Shown here in pieces: positions 18,117 through 38,700 of a stretch of DNA of 64,000 nt. Location: NCBI RefSeq assembly GCF_040954835.1, contig NC_090718.1, positions 12,725,532 to 12,789,531 of the forward strand, in the 5' to 3' direction. How positions within the stretch are numbered: position 1 is the first letter of the stretch; every line of letters starts with the position of its first letter. The notes below the pieces were generated by a model, which was not told the DNA's origin, did no database searches, and worked only from the letters and a program-made list of their open reading frames with translations. The position numbers and the translations under genes are program-made. The DNA is from Lepisosteus oculatus. Its lineage: Eukaryota > Chordata > Actinopteri > Semionotiformes > Lepisosteidae.

Positions 18117-19992
18117 TGAGTGAAGTCCATTTATGCCTTTAAAAAAAAAAAAGACCAAAGAGGAATCTCAGCAATTATAAACAGCAAGAAACTGTCTCCC
18201 AGAAATCACTTAAATAAATTAAGTTAAACGTCTCCAAACATTTTACAATTAGCTAGCAGTCACTGTGCTAACTCTTTTTCCGCTTATTTTATTTAGCAGA
18301 CGACGAAGGGTGAAGTGTTTTGAAGACGTCTAGCGCACACGATGTATAGATACAGTGCTGCGCTGGGTCACACGTCTGTGGTTTTGCGTCAATTTACTCT
18401 GAAAAATTAAACGGATTTACTTTCAGAGTTACGTCTCAGAGCCCCGAAAGTTCAATGGCTTTCTTGTGAGGAATAATTTCTATTTTCTTTTTTAAACAAA
18501 AAGAACATGTAACATGTAGCTCTTTGTAGCCACCCTGGTGTATTGACAACGCAACAGCTGTCGCTGAAGTCGGGTACGTCGCCTACATTACCAGTAACAT
18601 CGGGGAGGAAAAAAAAAAACTTTTTCAGTATTGTTGAGCTCATGATACCCGAAAGGTAACCTCATCTCGGTGAAGCCTGAGCTTCGGGGGGCTTTTGCGT
18701 ACCCGTAAATGACCGATAACACCAATACCAGCTGCAGCCCTTTATTGCAGCTGCTGTTGGAGAAAAAGATGGATAACCATGGCAACGGGGCCAGGGGGAA
18801 CCGAGAGGGCTCCGCTGGAAGAGTTGACTTCGTCACCATTTGCACACACCTGTTGAGGCTCCTTTTCCCAGATTCTAGTAAAATACGGTCAGATAGGAGA
18901 GTAGTGCTTGCAGGCTTGAGTAGAAGCACTACTGTAGCAGCTGCCTCGGAAAGGGGAAGTCGGCTGTAGGTAGGCTTACTGAAGCTGTAGCTTCTTTGAA
19001 GGCACAGTTTGCATGCTGCTTGTAAGAAAAAAAAAACATTCCGTTCCACTTTTAGTTTCTTAGATTTGAATTGTCCACGTTATTGCTCTATTTTGTAGCG
19101 AACGGTTTCGTATAAAAATCTCTCGGTGCCACAAGAAAAATGTGGCATTTGACATTTGCTATTGTGTTTTAAAGCAGTGGGACAAAATGTGGATGCTGCC
19201 GTAATTTTCAGTGGTGGATGGAAATATGAGAAGTCAGTGCCCCCCCCCTTTCCTTTAAACAGGCCTTGTACTGAGATAAAGATGTTATTTGTGGTTGATA
19301 AGCACAGGCATGAAACACTGGGTACTGGAACAGCAGCACATCTTCGAAGGAGGTCTTGTTAGTGTCACATAGACTCGGGTGCCCTGTCCTGACGTCTTGG
19401 AAACATGTGGCCTTGAAAGAATTGAACAAGTTTCAGATTCTTGTCTTATATGTGTTTGCCGAGCTGCTGGAGGAATCCAAAGGCTGCAGGTGATCATCTT
19501 ATCTGCTGTTTCTGTTTGCCTTGCTTGTCCTTTGTGTGTGGGCCCACTGAGGGGGGGGAGAAGTGTGTTTTTTTTGTTAGAAATGGAAACAATTATTGGC
19601 AAGGTCCTCGACAATTCCATTTTGTGGAAAAGAAACAAAGAACGGAATGGATTTTCATCTCAAATGTGTATCAGAGTCGTTCCAGCGGACACTTGAGTTC
19701 CAGAAATACAGCGGTGCAGAGAAACCCTCGCTTCATTTCCTGCTCCTAAAGTCCCCCGGGTGGCTTAGAGATGTACAGATTGGCGTTCTGGGGAAAACAA
19801 ATCAAAAGTCAAGATTATGGGAGACATTTCTTTCCAGCCATGGATTTGGGTTAGACCTGTCTTGTCCCGTCTAACCCCATCCTACCCCTGTGTGCACGGT
19901 TCTTTGTGCAGTCGGCTGTTTGTTGTGATGACAGGGGCTGTTTCCAGCTTTATTTCATGGTGGTGTGACTGCGGTTGTGTTGCAGGAACTGG

Positions 19993-29149
<9,157 letters not shown>

Positions 29150-30403
29150 CAGAGGAATGGATGGGCTGTGGGGAAACAACATCTGCGCTCTCGCAGATCA
29201 TTAACCTGCCAGCCTGAAACCGGAGCTTAATTCGATGACCAGGTCCAATAACGCAAAAGGACTGTGATCTGATCCACGAAAGAGACCCACTCTGGCTCTT
29301 CCAAGAAAGAAGAAAAATCATACCATTCCTCTCCAAAGCCACTATGGTTTTGTGTGGCTTCCATCATATTGCAAATAGCAGCAAGGGAGGAACAGCCTCT
29401 ACACAGAGCCAAGTTCTAATCATGCGTAATTGGAAATGCTGTCCTCACAATGTCATGGTTTAGGCTCCCTTTCAAGAAAGAAAAGAGTAAAAAAAAAAAT
29501 GTCAAGATCTGCGGTTAAGTGTCAGAATGGCCTTGCAGACAGGCTCGAGTGAGGTGTTTCTAGGATCTGAAAAGGGTGGAAGCTGTCTGGCATTTTGGCA
29601 AAATGTTTTATGATCTTTGATGTAGCACCAGACTGAGAGGCTGTGATAGGGGAAAAAAAAGCTAGGGATTGGATCCCCCTTTGGAACTGTGAATCATCTT
29701 TGATAAGAAAGCCATCGGTCAGCAGCCATCATGCAGAATGTCAATATGGCCTGAAACCGCTTGCACAGGGAGGCAGGGAGGTGAGTGACGCCTTATTTGT
29801 AAGAGGCTTGTTTCCTCCATGACGTGAGGTTTGCTCTGAGTCTCTCTAGGACACACCAGGTTGTTTCCTTTTGACAGACCAGGATCATGGGCTCAGTTAT
29901 CATTTCTATGATAGAGCCTCCAAAAAAAGCAATATCATTTCTCTACCAAAGGCCTGAGCTGCTTGTGACATAGTTGCTCTAACTATATCATGCTGGTGTA
30001 TGGTTTTCCTGCACAGGCCCTGGATGTGTGCGTAGGAGTAGTCTTTTATTCAATTTAATTACCATTTTGTCTTGATGTCGAATCCTCCATTATTGTAAAA
30101 ACAACCACTTATACGAAGTCCAGCGGGATGATCAGTACACAGACAGGTCCATCCAGTTCCTCTGAACTCTTCTGGTTTTAAAAGTAAAAGCTTTATTAAC
30201 TTTTATTGACTTATTTTCTTAACAAAGGAAAGAGCTCTTGGTTTGTATACTTACACCCTAGTATGATGATTTTGTTTTGCAATCAAAAAGCCAGGGGTGG
30301 TCTTCTCTGTACTATGAAACGTTATAGCTTTTATTTCCATAAATTCTTTTTTTTATTTTTTTTTTGTAGGGATTGAAATTTGAGTCTTTATGTCACGACT
30401 TGA

Positions 30404-30409
30404 AATAAA
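30404..30409 (+). terminator. Candidate FAM118B polyadenylation signal AATAAA
   Basis: AATAAA in TGAAATAAAAAGTTTTATTT, followed by a T-rich then GATGTT-bearing stretch. It would give a 3' UTR of about 1.25 kb. Other AT-rich words nearby make this a guess. Confidence 0.4.
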
Positions 30410-30429
30410 AAGTTTTATTTCCCCCAGGT

Positions 30430-31690
30430 GATGTTACTAAAGAAGCATGTTGCTGAGTACTGCACAGTTCTGATTCTTTGCTGTACGTTTCCCTAATGAA
30501 CCACAGGGGCAAAATGAATGTGATCGTGGCAATTCTGCAAAGAGCACTCCAATTGATAAAACCCCAAGAACAGCCACCCCATGAGGAAGAATGCGAAGCA
30601 GGAAGTGCTGATATCCGTCACCTTCACCAGAATTCTGTTCTGCTTCAAGTGCTGTGAACCACCACTATATTACCAAAAAAAGCCTTAACCACAGATCCAA
30701 GCAATGCCCCAGGCTTTGAGTGAAAAACAGACTAATTCCCTGAGTTTTATTCCCAACTACAGGACAACCAAAATAAAGACTTGGGTGCCCTGAGGAGCTG
30801 GCAAAAAGGAAATGCAGGGCTTCTTGATAGTTGATGAAGGGTCGAGACAAAGTAAAAGCAAGGTCAACGAAGAGGGTTAATACCTTTTGCATATCAAGGT
30901 TACTAATTAATATCTACTCCTTCAAACACAAAATTGAATTTTCTAGAATGTCTTCGGTGCAGGTAACATGCTTAATTTAACTAGGCATGGAAGAAAAGAA
31001 TCCCAAGGCTTTATATGCAGAAATGAAATAGAAAGATTTAAGGCACCGTTTCCAGGAGACAATAGAAATGCAGACAATGGAGAAGACGTGGCTGCCTTCG
31101 TCCATCGTATTATAGTCCAACCTATTCAAAACTATGAGGAAAGCGAGACAGACTTCTCCAGTTTTCCACTGGAAATGTAACTTTACATTTCCAGTTAGCT
31201 GGTAGCCATGAAGATGGAACACTTCATAACACAGCAGGTACATGCTGTAAATAAATGTTAGTAAATAATATATTCATAACTAATAAATTAGTGGCTCTTT
31301 CACAATGCAATACTAGAATTGTGACTTTTGCAGGTGCCAACTCAACAGAAGCATGCCATAGGTCGCCAAAGCACTCTTTAGCTTTTCCCCCACATCAGTC
31401 TTGCTGTATAACATATTGCTGTATTTTAATGGCGCTTAAGTAAATTTTGTTCTATGCCCTTGCTTTTGCAATATAAAGATTTCTACCATCTAGTCAAAGA
31501 GCACATTGTCAGAGAAACAGCTTGTAATGTTCCACACAGCGTAACACAGACCTGGTCATTTCCAGCTTCCTATTGCTGTTTGACAAACTTCAAATAAGAG
31601 CCCACAGGTTTCCATATGTGCCCCTGAGATTCACCCTCCCCAACCCCCCCCACCCCCCAAAAAAAATAAGAGCCACGGGAAGGCTATCAT
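30430..31690. other. Spacer between the convergent 3' ends of FAM118B and SRPRA
   Basis: I see no exon or recognisable repeat. The open frames here are short and without family. Confidence 0.5.
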
Positions 31691-31696
31691 AGCAGC

Positions 31697-31702
31697 TTTA
31701 TT
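31697..31702 (-). terminator. Candidate SRPRA polyadenylation signal (AATAAA on minus strand)
   Basis: TTTATT on the plus strand, in GCTTTATTTTAACA, lies 1.1 kb beyond the SRPRA stop. It would give a 3' UTR typical for the gene. Chosen as the best hexamer; not proven. Confidence 0.35.
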
Positions 31703-32794
31703 TTAACAAATGTATTACATTCTCATAAATTATGACATGGACTTTTCTATATAGCTCTCAATTCTCTTTTATTGCACTACTGCATAAAGGGTTTGGAAGC
31801 TTCAACACCTTTGTATTGTAAATTCTTTTAGACTAGACTAAAAAAAAATTCAGTCACTTAAACAGCCCACACCAAAGGTGTGTGGGTGCCTTTAGCCACT
31901 GAGAGTTACTGGGATAAAAGACCTTTTGTCATGTAAATGCCCACCCCCCCACCCCACCCCCAACAAAAGAAACAGAGCAGAGGACTAAGGCTCAAATCAT
32001 GGATAAGTCATTGGAATTTCCATAGCAGGTACCTCAAGGTGCAACAGTAAAACCTACAGGCAGGATCCCTCACAAGATCTGAGACATTTCAGATTTCATA
32101 GCCGGGCTGAGATTATCTACTGCACAAAGCTGTGAATCGGTGGAGAGTAATACAGGCACTATGGTAACTTCTTTCTCCAGGGGTTTGACTTTGGCTGGAT
32201 TCAGTTGTGGTTAAGACCGGATTTTCCAGACATAGGACTGCGTCTTCAGAACACCGAATAGAGTTCTGCTGTGAGCTGGACAGCTAGTTGTGATAAACAA
32301 TAGTTCTGCCTCGCGATCTTCAAAAATGGACATCAGAACAAGAGCAAACAAAAAAAATAAATAAAAAACAATGCCACTTTAACCATTTGCCACTTTTAAG
32401 CGATTTCGTAAAAAGTCATCATTCCCTGAACTATGACAGAAAACTAATTTGTGTTGATAAAACATATTCAAACGGGGATACAGGAATTCTCAGCTTCAGG
32501 TCTCTTGCGTCTAGCCAGCCCCCAACAGCCGGAGCAGGGCTGAGGTAAACGTCAGCTGGACCCCAGGTCTCATAAGGAGAAGGGCTCAAACAGGAGGATC
32601 TCACAGTACAGTCTCTTCCCAACGACGCATGCTGTCGTGAGCAGGGTTCGGTTCCACCCCATGTCCAAACGGTGCCAAGCCTGTGTGTGTCATGTGTGCA
32701 CATGGTCTGTGGATGTGAAGATGGAAGCTGCTGCAGGACTGGAATTCTCAAAAGCGGGCGGCCAGGGGGAGAGCGATGGCGGTCGCGTCTCCCT

Positions 32795-35700
32795 CTAGGC
32801 CTTCATGAGGGCGCCGACCACAGCCTTGGCGTTGAGGCTACGCAGGTCGCTATAGGTCTGCCCAGTGCCCACAAACACGATGGGCTGGCCGGTGATGTAC
32901 GTCATCGAAATGGCAGCCCCCACCTGAGGAACCACAGAACAACAGAGGAAAGGGGTGAGAAACCCAGGATCATGCCCTTAGTGGGGACTGGGAAATCATG
33001 TTAGATCATAAGGTCACTAATAACTCCTTACACTTATATAGCGCTTTTCTGGACACTCCACTCAAAGCGCTTTACAGGTAATGGGGACTCCCCTCCATCA
33101 CCACCAGTGTGCAGCCCCACCTGGATGATGCAACGGCAGCCATAGTGCACCAGTACGCTCCCAAAACATCAGCAGATTTTAACACTGCATTGCAATCACC
33201 CCATTACTACAGCCAGATCCATCTTTCTATGTAAAATATATATTTAGGGATTCTTATTTTTTCCACCCCATTTAAAAAGAAGCTCATGGTTTTATCTTTC
33301 CCCTCCCTTTGAACCGGGAAAACTAAACCCCCTTAACCACTTCATATAGGACTTCCATATAGGAGAAAAATGAGTTCCTGAACTGAACTGTTGCCTGCTG
33401 CTATACAAACCTTGTCGTCGATGGTGTCGAACTTGGTGAGGACGATGCCGTCGATGAGCCGCGGTTTATCAGACATGGAGTGGTCAGCCAGGGCCTGGTT
33501 AAACTTGACCTGCGGGGGGACGCAAAGCCACAGCCTGACTTGTGGGGACAAAACGCGCACCAGATGCCCACAAACCCGCAAAATGACAAAAGCAGCACGG
33601 TATATACTGTCCGTGCTGAAAAAGACCAGCATTCTTAAGATTCTTGGATCCTGAATGAGCCTGAAACAGCGACTTGCGGACAAGCACAGGAGCGCCCTCT
33701 CCTGGAATGTTACCGGTAATGGCCTGCAACTTGAAATGCGCCCCTCCCGCTTTTCAAATCAAACAAATAAAACACACCAATCAAAATGAATAGCACAAGG
33801 CAGCAGATACATTTCATAATATAACTCCAATAGTTCCCCCCAGGTAAGTCAAGTGGGGAGGGGAAAAAACTTGAAAAACGTCTCCCACTTAGCCTGCTCT
33901 CTCTCTCTCACTCACTCACACAGAGCAAGGACGCGGCGGGCACTGACCAGCTGGTCGACGGCCTCATTGCCCACCAGGGCCTCCCCCACGAACAGCACCA
34001 GGTCGGGCATGTTGACGGCGATCAGCTTGGCCAGGGCGGTCATCAGGGGGGCGTTGTCCTGCATGCGGCCTGCTGTGTCCACCAGCACCACGTCAAAACC
34101 CTGGTTCCGGGCTGAGCGGGGAAAAAAAGCAGGTCTTTTTTTGCTTTTCTGCAAACAAGATCTCGGCCTGGCAAAGCCAAACAAATCTGCTAATGGCACG
34201 TTTGAGCCGTAGTCTATATGTGACAGCATAACATTAAAAAATAGGAAAAATAATAATTCCTGATAAGCTTTATAGCGCTTTTCTGGACACTCCACTCAAA
34301 GCGCTTTACAGGTAATGGGGACTCCCCTCCACCACCACCACCAGTATCCCCACCTGGATGATGCACCAGTACTCTCACCACACACCACCTCTTAGTGGGG
34401 AGGAGAGCAGAGTGATGGAAGATTTCGAGAAACTCCCTGGGATTTTTAATGACCACAGAGTCAGGACCTTGGTTTTACAGTTGCAAGAAAAAGTTTGTGA
34501 ACCATTTCCAACATTAATTGCTCATAAAAATGTGGTCTGAAAAAGTAGGGCTACTAAGTCACAATAAAAGACAAACACAATTTGCTTAAACTAATAACAC
34601 ACAAACAATTGTACTTCTTGTCAATATTTAACACTCGTTGAGAAAGGATTTTTCTTGCAACTGTACGTCTCATCCGAAGGACAGCGCCTTATAATAGTAC
34701 AGTGTCCCCGTCACTATACTGGGGCATTAGGACCCACACAGACCGCAGGGTGAGCGCCCCCTGCTGGCCCCACTAACACCTCTTCATGCAGCAACCTTAG
34801 TTTTTCCCAGGAGGTCTCCCATCCAGGTACTGACCAGGCTCACACCTGCTGAGCTGCAGTGGGGCTGGGAGCTGCAGGGTGATATGGCTGCTGGCAAATA
34901 ATCGTGTCTCTTCAACGACACTGAAGCAGTCTGAACGTTTTGATGTGTATTTAACTGAAGCGAAGGGGCTGGGGGCCTGCGGTTACCGTAGGCGATGGCC
35001 TCCATGGCGATGCCGGCGGCGTCCTTGCCGTAGCCCTTCTCGTAGAGCTGCACGCGGGGCCGCCCGCCGGCCTGCGCCTCGGGCGGGTGCAGGGCGCTGA
35101 GGCGCCGCTGGTGGGTGCGCAGCTGCTCCACCGCCCCGGCCCGGAAGGTGTCGCAGGCGGCGATCAGCACCGTGAAGCCGTTCTCGATGAGCCAGAAGGA
35201 GATCTGCGGAGGACGGGGGAGCAGTGAGACCGCAGCTACCGTCCTCTCAAGCTGCGACGGGCTGATAAGGACGTTTTCTTCCCCCAAACGTCTGCCTTTG
35301 GATTTTGGCACATACCCTTGGCTGACCACCTCGAGATGAATGCAAACGGCCCGAGAGACTGAAATGTCTGGGATCAATTAACTCCGCACTATCAAAACGA
35401 CCTAGAGGGGTCCAACGGGGCCTTTGTGACCGTTCTTACGCTGGGGCAGGCTAATGATGACACTAAGGCAGTGTAGTGTAGTGTATTATGTTCACACTTG
35501 TTTTTTTCCACCTTTTTTTTACATTTTTGTAAATTACACCTGGCGTGTGACCAACTTGGGATGAATTTAACAGCTCCAGCGACTGAAACGTCTGGATGAA
35601 ACCCTGGGATCAATTAACCACTCACTACCAAACGAGCTAGAGGGGGCAAATGAGTATTTTAATAATAATTCCTTACACTTATATAGCGCTTTTCTGGACA

Positions 35701-38700
35701 CTCCACTCAAAGCGCTTCACAGGTATTGGGGACTCCCCTCCACTTGGATGATGCGACGGCAGCCATAGTGCGCCAAAACGCTCACCACACATCAGCTATC
35801 AGTGGGGAGGAGAGCAGAGTAATGAAGCCAATTCATAGATGGGGATTATTAGGAGGCCATGACTTATAAGGGCCCATGGGAAATTTGGCCAGGACACTGG
35901 GGTTACACCCTGGGGTTTTTAATAACCGCAGAGATTCAGGACCTCGGTTTTACATCTCATCCGAAGGACGGCGCCTGTTTACTTTTGTAACCATCCTTGA
36001 GTTCTAAAGGCCCCGGCCCATCTCAAGGAGCTCGTTTTTGTACTTCGCCAACTCTGAACTCCAGCTCTGGTTTCGCGCTCCCCAGAAGGGGCTCCGCAGT
36101 TCCTCAAGGGGCTCCGCCGTTCGGATGGCCGAAAGGCGTCTTTGGGTGGTGCTGCCAGCTCGGCGGCCGCTGACCTTGGCCAGGTTGGTGGACTTGCCGA
36201 CGCCGTTCACGCCGCAGAAGGTGATGATGAAGGGCCGGCGCTGAGCCTGCGCCTCCAGCACGTCTCTCAGGATGTCCACGCGCCGCTTGGGCTGCAGGAT
36301 CTGGACCAGGGAGTCCTGGAGGGCCTGCTTCACGGTGGAGGTGACGGCTGAGGGACACACACACACACACGTCACGCGCCGAGAGGGAGACGGCTTTCCG
36401 CACAGAGGACAAGCCCCCACCTCACAGCTGCATCCCATATAAGCAGCTTTCACACAGACGAATAGGTAACAGGCTGGACCAACAGCCAAGCACCCAAATC
36501 TGTGCTGTTCGGTGCCATTTACTGTCTTTGTCTTTTTTCAACCTCGAAATACCAGCGGACCGGCGCGTGAGTGCACCCTCAGGCCTAGAATCGGACTGAA
36601 AAACAATAATTGCTTACACTTATGTAGCGCTTTTTTAAACACTCAGCTCAAAGTGCTTTATAGGTATTGGGGACTCCCCTCCACCACCACCCGTGTGCAG
36701 CCCCACCTGGATGATGCTCCAGTACTCAGTCGGGGCGGGGCATCATCATGACCACAGACCTAGGTTTTACATCTCATCAGAGGTTTTTATGGCCTAGTGT
36801 CCCCATCACTATACCAGGGCATTAGGACGCACACAGATCGCGAGTGAACGCCCCCTACTGGTCCCACTAACACCTCTCCGAGCAGCAACCTTAGTTTTTC
36901 CATCAGTACCATCCAGGTACTGGCCAGGCTCACACCTGCTGAGCTTCAGGGCGTTGTCAGCTGCGAGATGCAGGGTGACATGGCTGCTGGTGATATTTCA
37001 AAGCGATTGAAAAAAAAACGGGCGCTGTGCCACACTGTGTATCGGATGCTCACCACAGACCTGGGCTGAATTAGCACATTAAGTATGGCACCTCGTTGTA
37101 AGCACACTGTCTCTTCAACGATGCGTGAAGATCCGATCAGACTACATCAGCGCCAGTCCGCCGACCTCTGAAGCCGTTCACTGTCAGCGCTGTCTGGCAT
37201 CAGACCCTACGACGCACACTTCCGAGCTCAGAGGCGTCGGCAGGGGTACTCACTGGTGAAGGTGCCCATGGCTTTGCCCTCCAGCTTTTTTGCCACAGAT
37301 TCGCAGAGCTGAGAGGCAATGTCGGCTGCTACATTCTTCGCTGCATGAAAAAAAAAAGGGGGGCATTTGACAAACGAGTTTTAGCTTTGTTCAGGTGCCA
37401 TAGCAGAAATTTTGAACAAAACCTCCAGCACCATTCCTGTTTTGTAGACCTGCTGCACAGTCAGCTTATGCCTCATAATATGGATATACAAGTGACCATT
37501 TGAGATAAAGAATAAAACTGCAAACAGCTCTTACGCCCAATCACCCCGAAGCACGTAATGACGAAACGCACTTCTCATTCTCAAGCCTCAACATAGCGCC
37601 TTACTGAGTAAAGATGGGGTTTTTATAATGAGAGGGGTCAAACAGTCCTGTACACTCTTCATTCCCAGCTAAAATCGATGTGTGGCTGAACCGCCTTAAC
37701 ATTTTCTTCAGCCTGTTAGCAATGTTTTTTTTCCTGCAAATGCAGTTCCTGGACAGGTCAATAGTGCACTGCCCGCCGCAGTCTGTCATACCGATGAGAT
37801 GGTCCCTCATCTTCTCCAGCACAGGCTCCATGTCCTCCTGGGTCAGGCTCTTGGAGCCCACGAGACCCTTCAGCATGCTGAACATCCCCCCGAAGCCTCC
37901 TTTCTTAGAGCTGGGAAAAGCAGAGAACGATTAGTCTGTCGCAGATTTCTAAAACACCTGTTTCTACACTCAAGGCACAGGGTTTCACATAATAACAGAA
38001 ACTGCACCCGCACGCGTCTCATCTGCCTGAACACCGAAGGAGCCACTCCACTGTGTGCACTCTGCACGCGTCTCATCTGCCTGAACACCGAAGGAGCCAC
38101 TCCACTGTGTTCACTCTGCACGCGTCTCATCTGCCTGAACACCGAAGGAGCTACTCCACTGTCTTCATTCTGCACGTGTCGCATCTGCCTGAACACCAAA
38201 GGAGCCACTCCACTGTCTTCATGTGCTCTTTCATGCCTAAAAATAAGCAACATCTGTTTTTGCTGTAAAATGACAACCCCTGCCTCACCTTTTCTTACTG
38301 GCACTGGAGACCACCTGCTCCTCCTCCTCCTCCTCTTCCTCCTCCTCCTCCTCCTCTTCCTCGCTGGACTCGTAATCCACCGGGCGCAGGTCTCCCCCCA
38401 TGGTACCAGGCTGCACCCCCTGATGGAGACGGGGAGTCTGGGGGTCAGAGCGAAGTCACGCAGCAGGCTGCCACCTCCCTGACGCCCAGCTCCCATTTGA
38501 CTTGACAAGCTCAAACCCCCGTTCGGCCAATACGAAAAAATGCCGATAATCCGAACGCCTTCGTGCCGAGAGAAGATTACTGTGCTATTAAGAGCAGGGA
38601 TGACAAAAATCAGTGGGAGTTAATGATTCCATTTCATTTCCACCCCGTACCGATTTCCCTGCATGGAGTCCCAAGCTTTGACTGCAGTATAGATTATTAT

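Noticed and set aside
10610-19985. CHEK1 or other 11q24-type genes between STT3A and FAM118B
   Set aside because: I looked for long conserved exons in both strands of this spacer and saw none.
34784-35377. 197-codon minus frame as a separate gene
   Set aside because: It contains the SRPRA exon 34987-35203 in its true frame; the ends are intron and SINE sequence.
38010-38225. CRISPR-like array
   Set aside because: The units are contiguous 54-mers without unique spacers and lie in a vertebrate intron.
37799-38482. 228-codon plus frame and 215-codon minus frame with repeated blocks
   Set aside because: They cross SRPRA exons in the wrong frame or strand and the 54-bp minisatellite; no start or splice context supports a gene.
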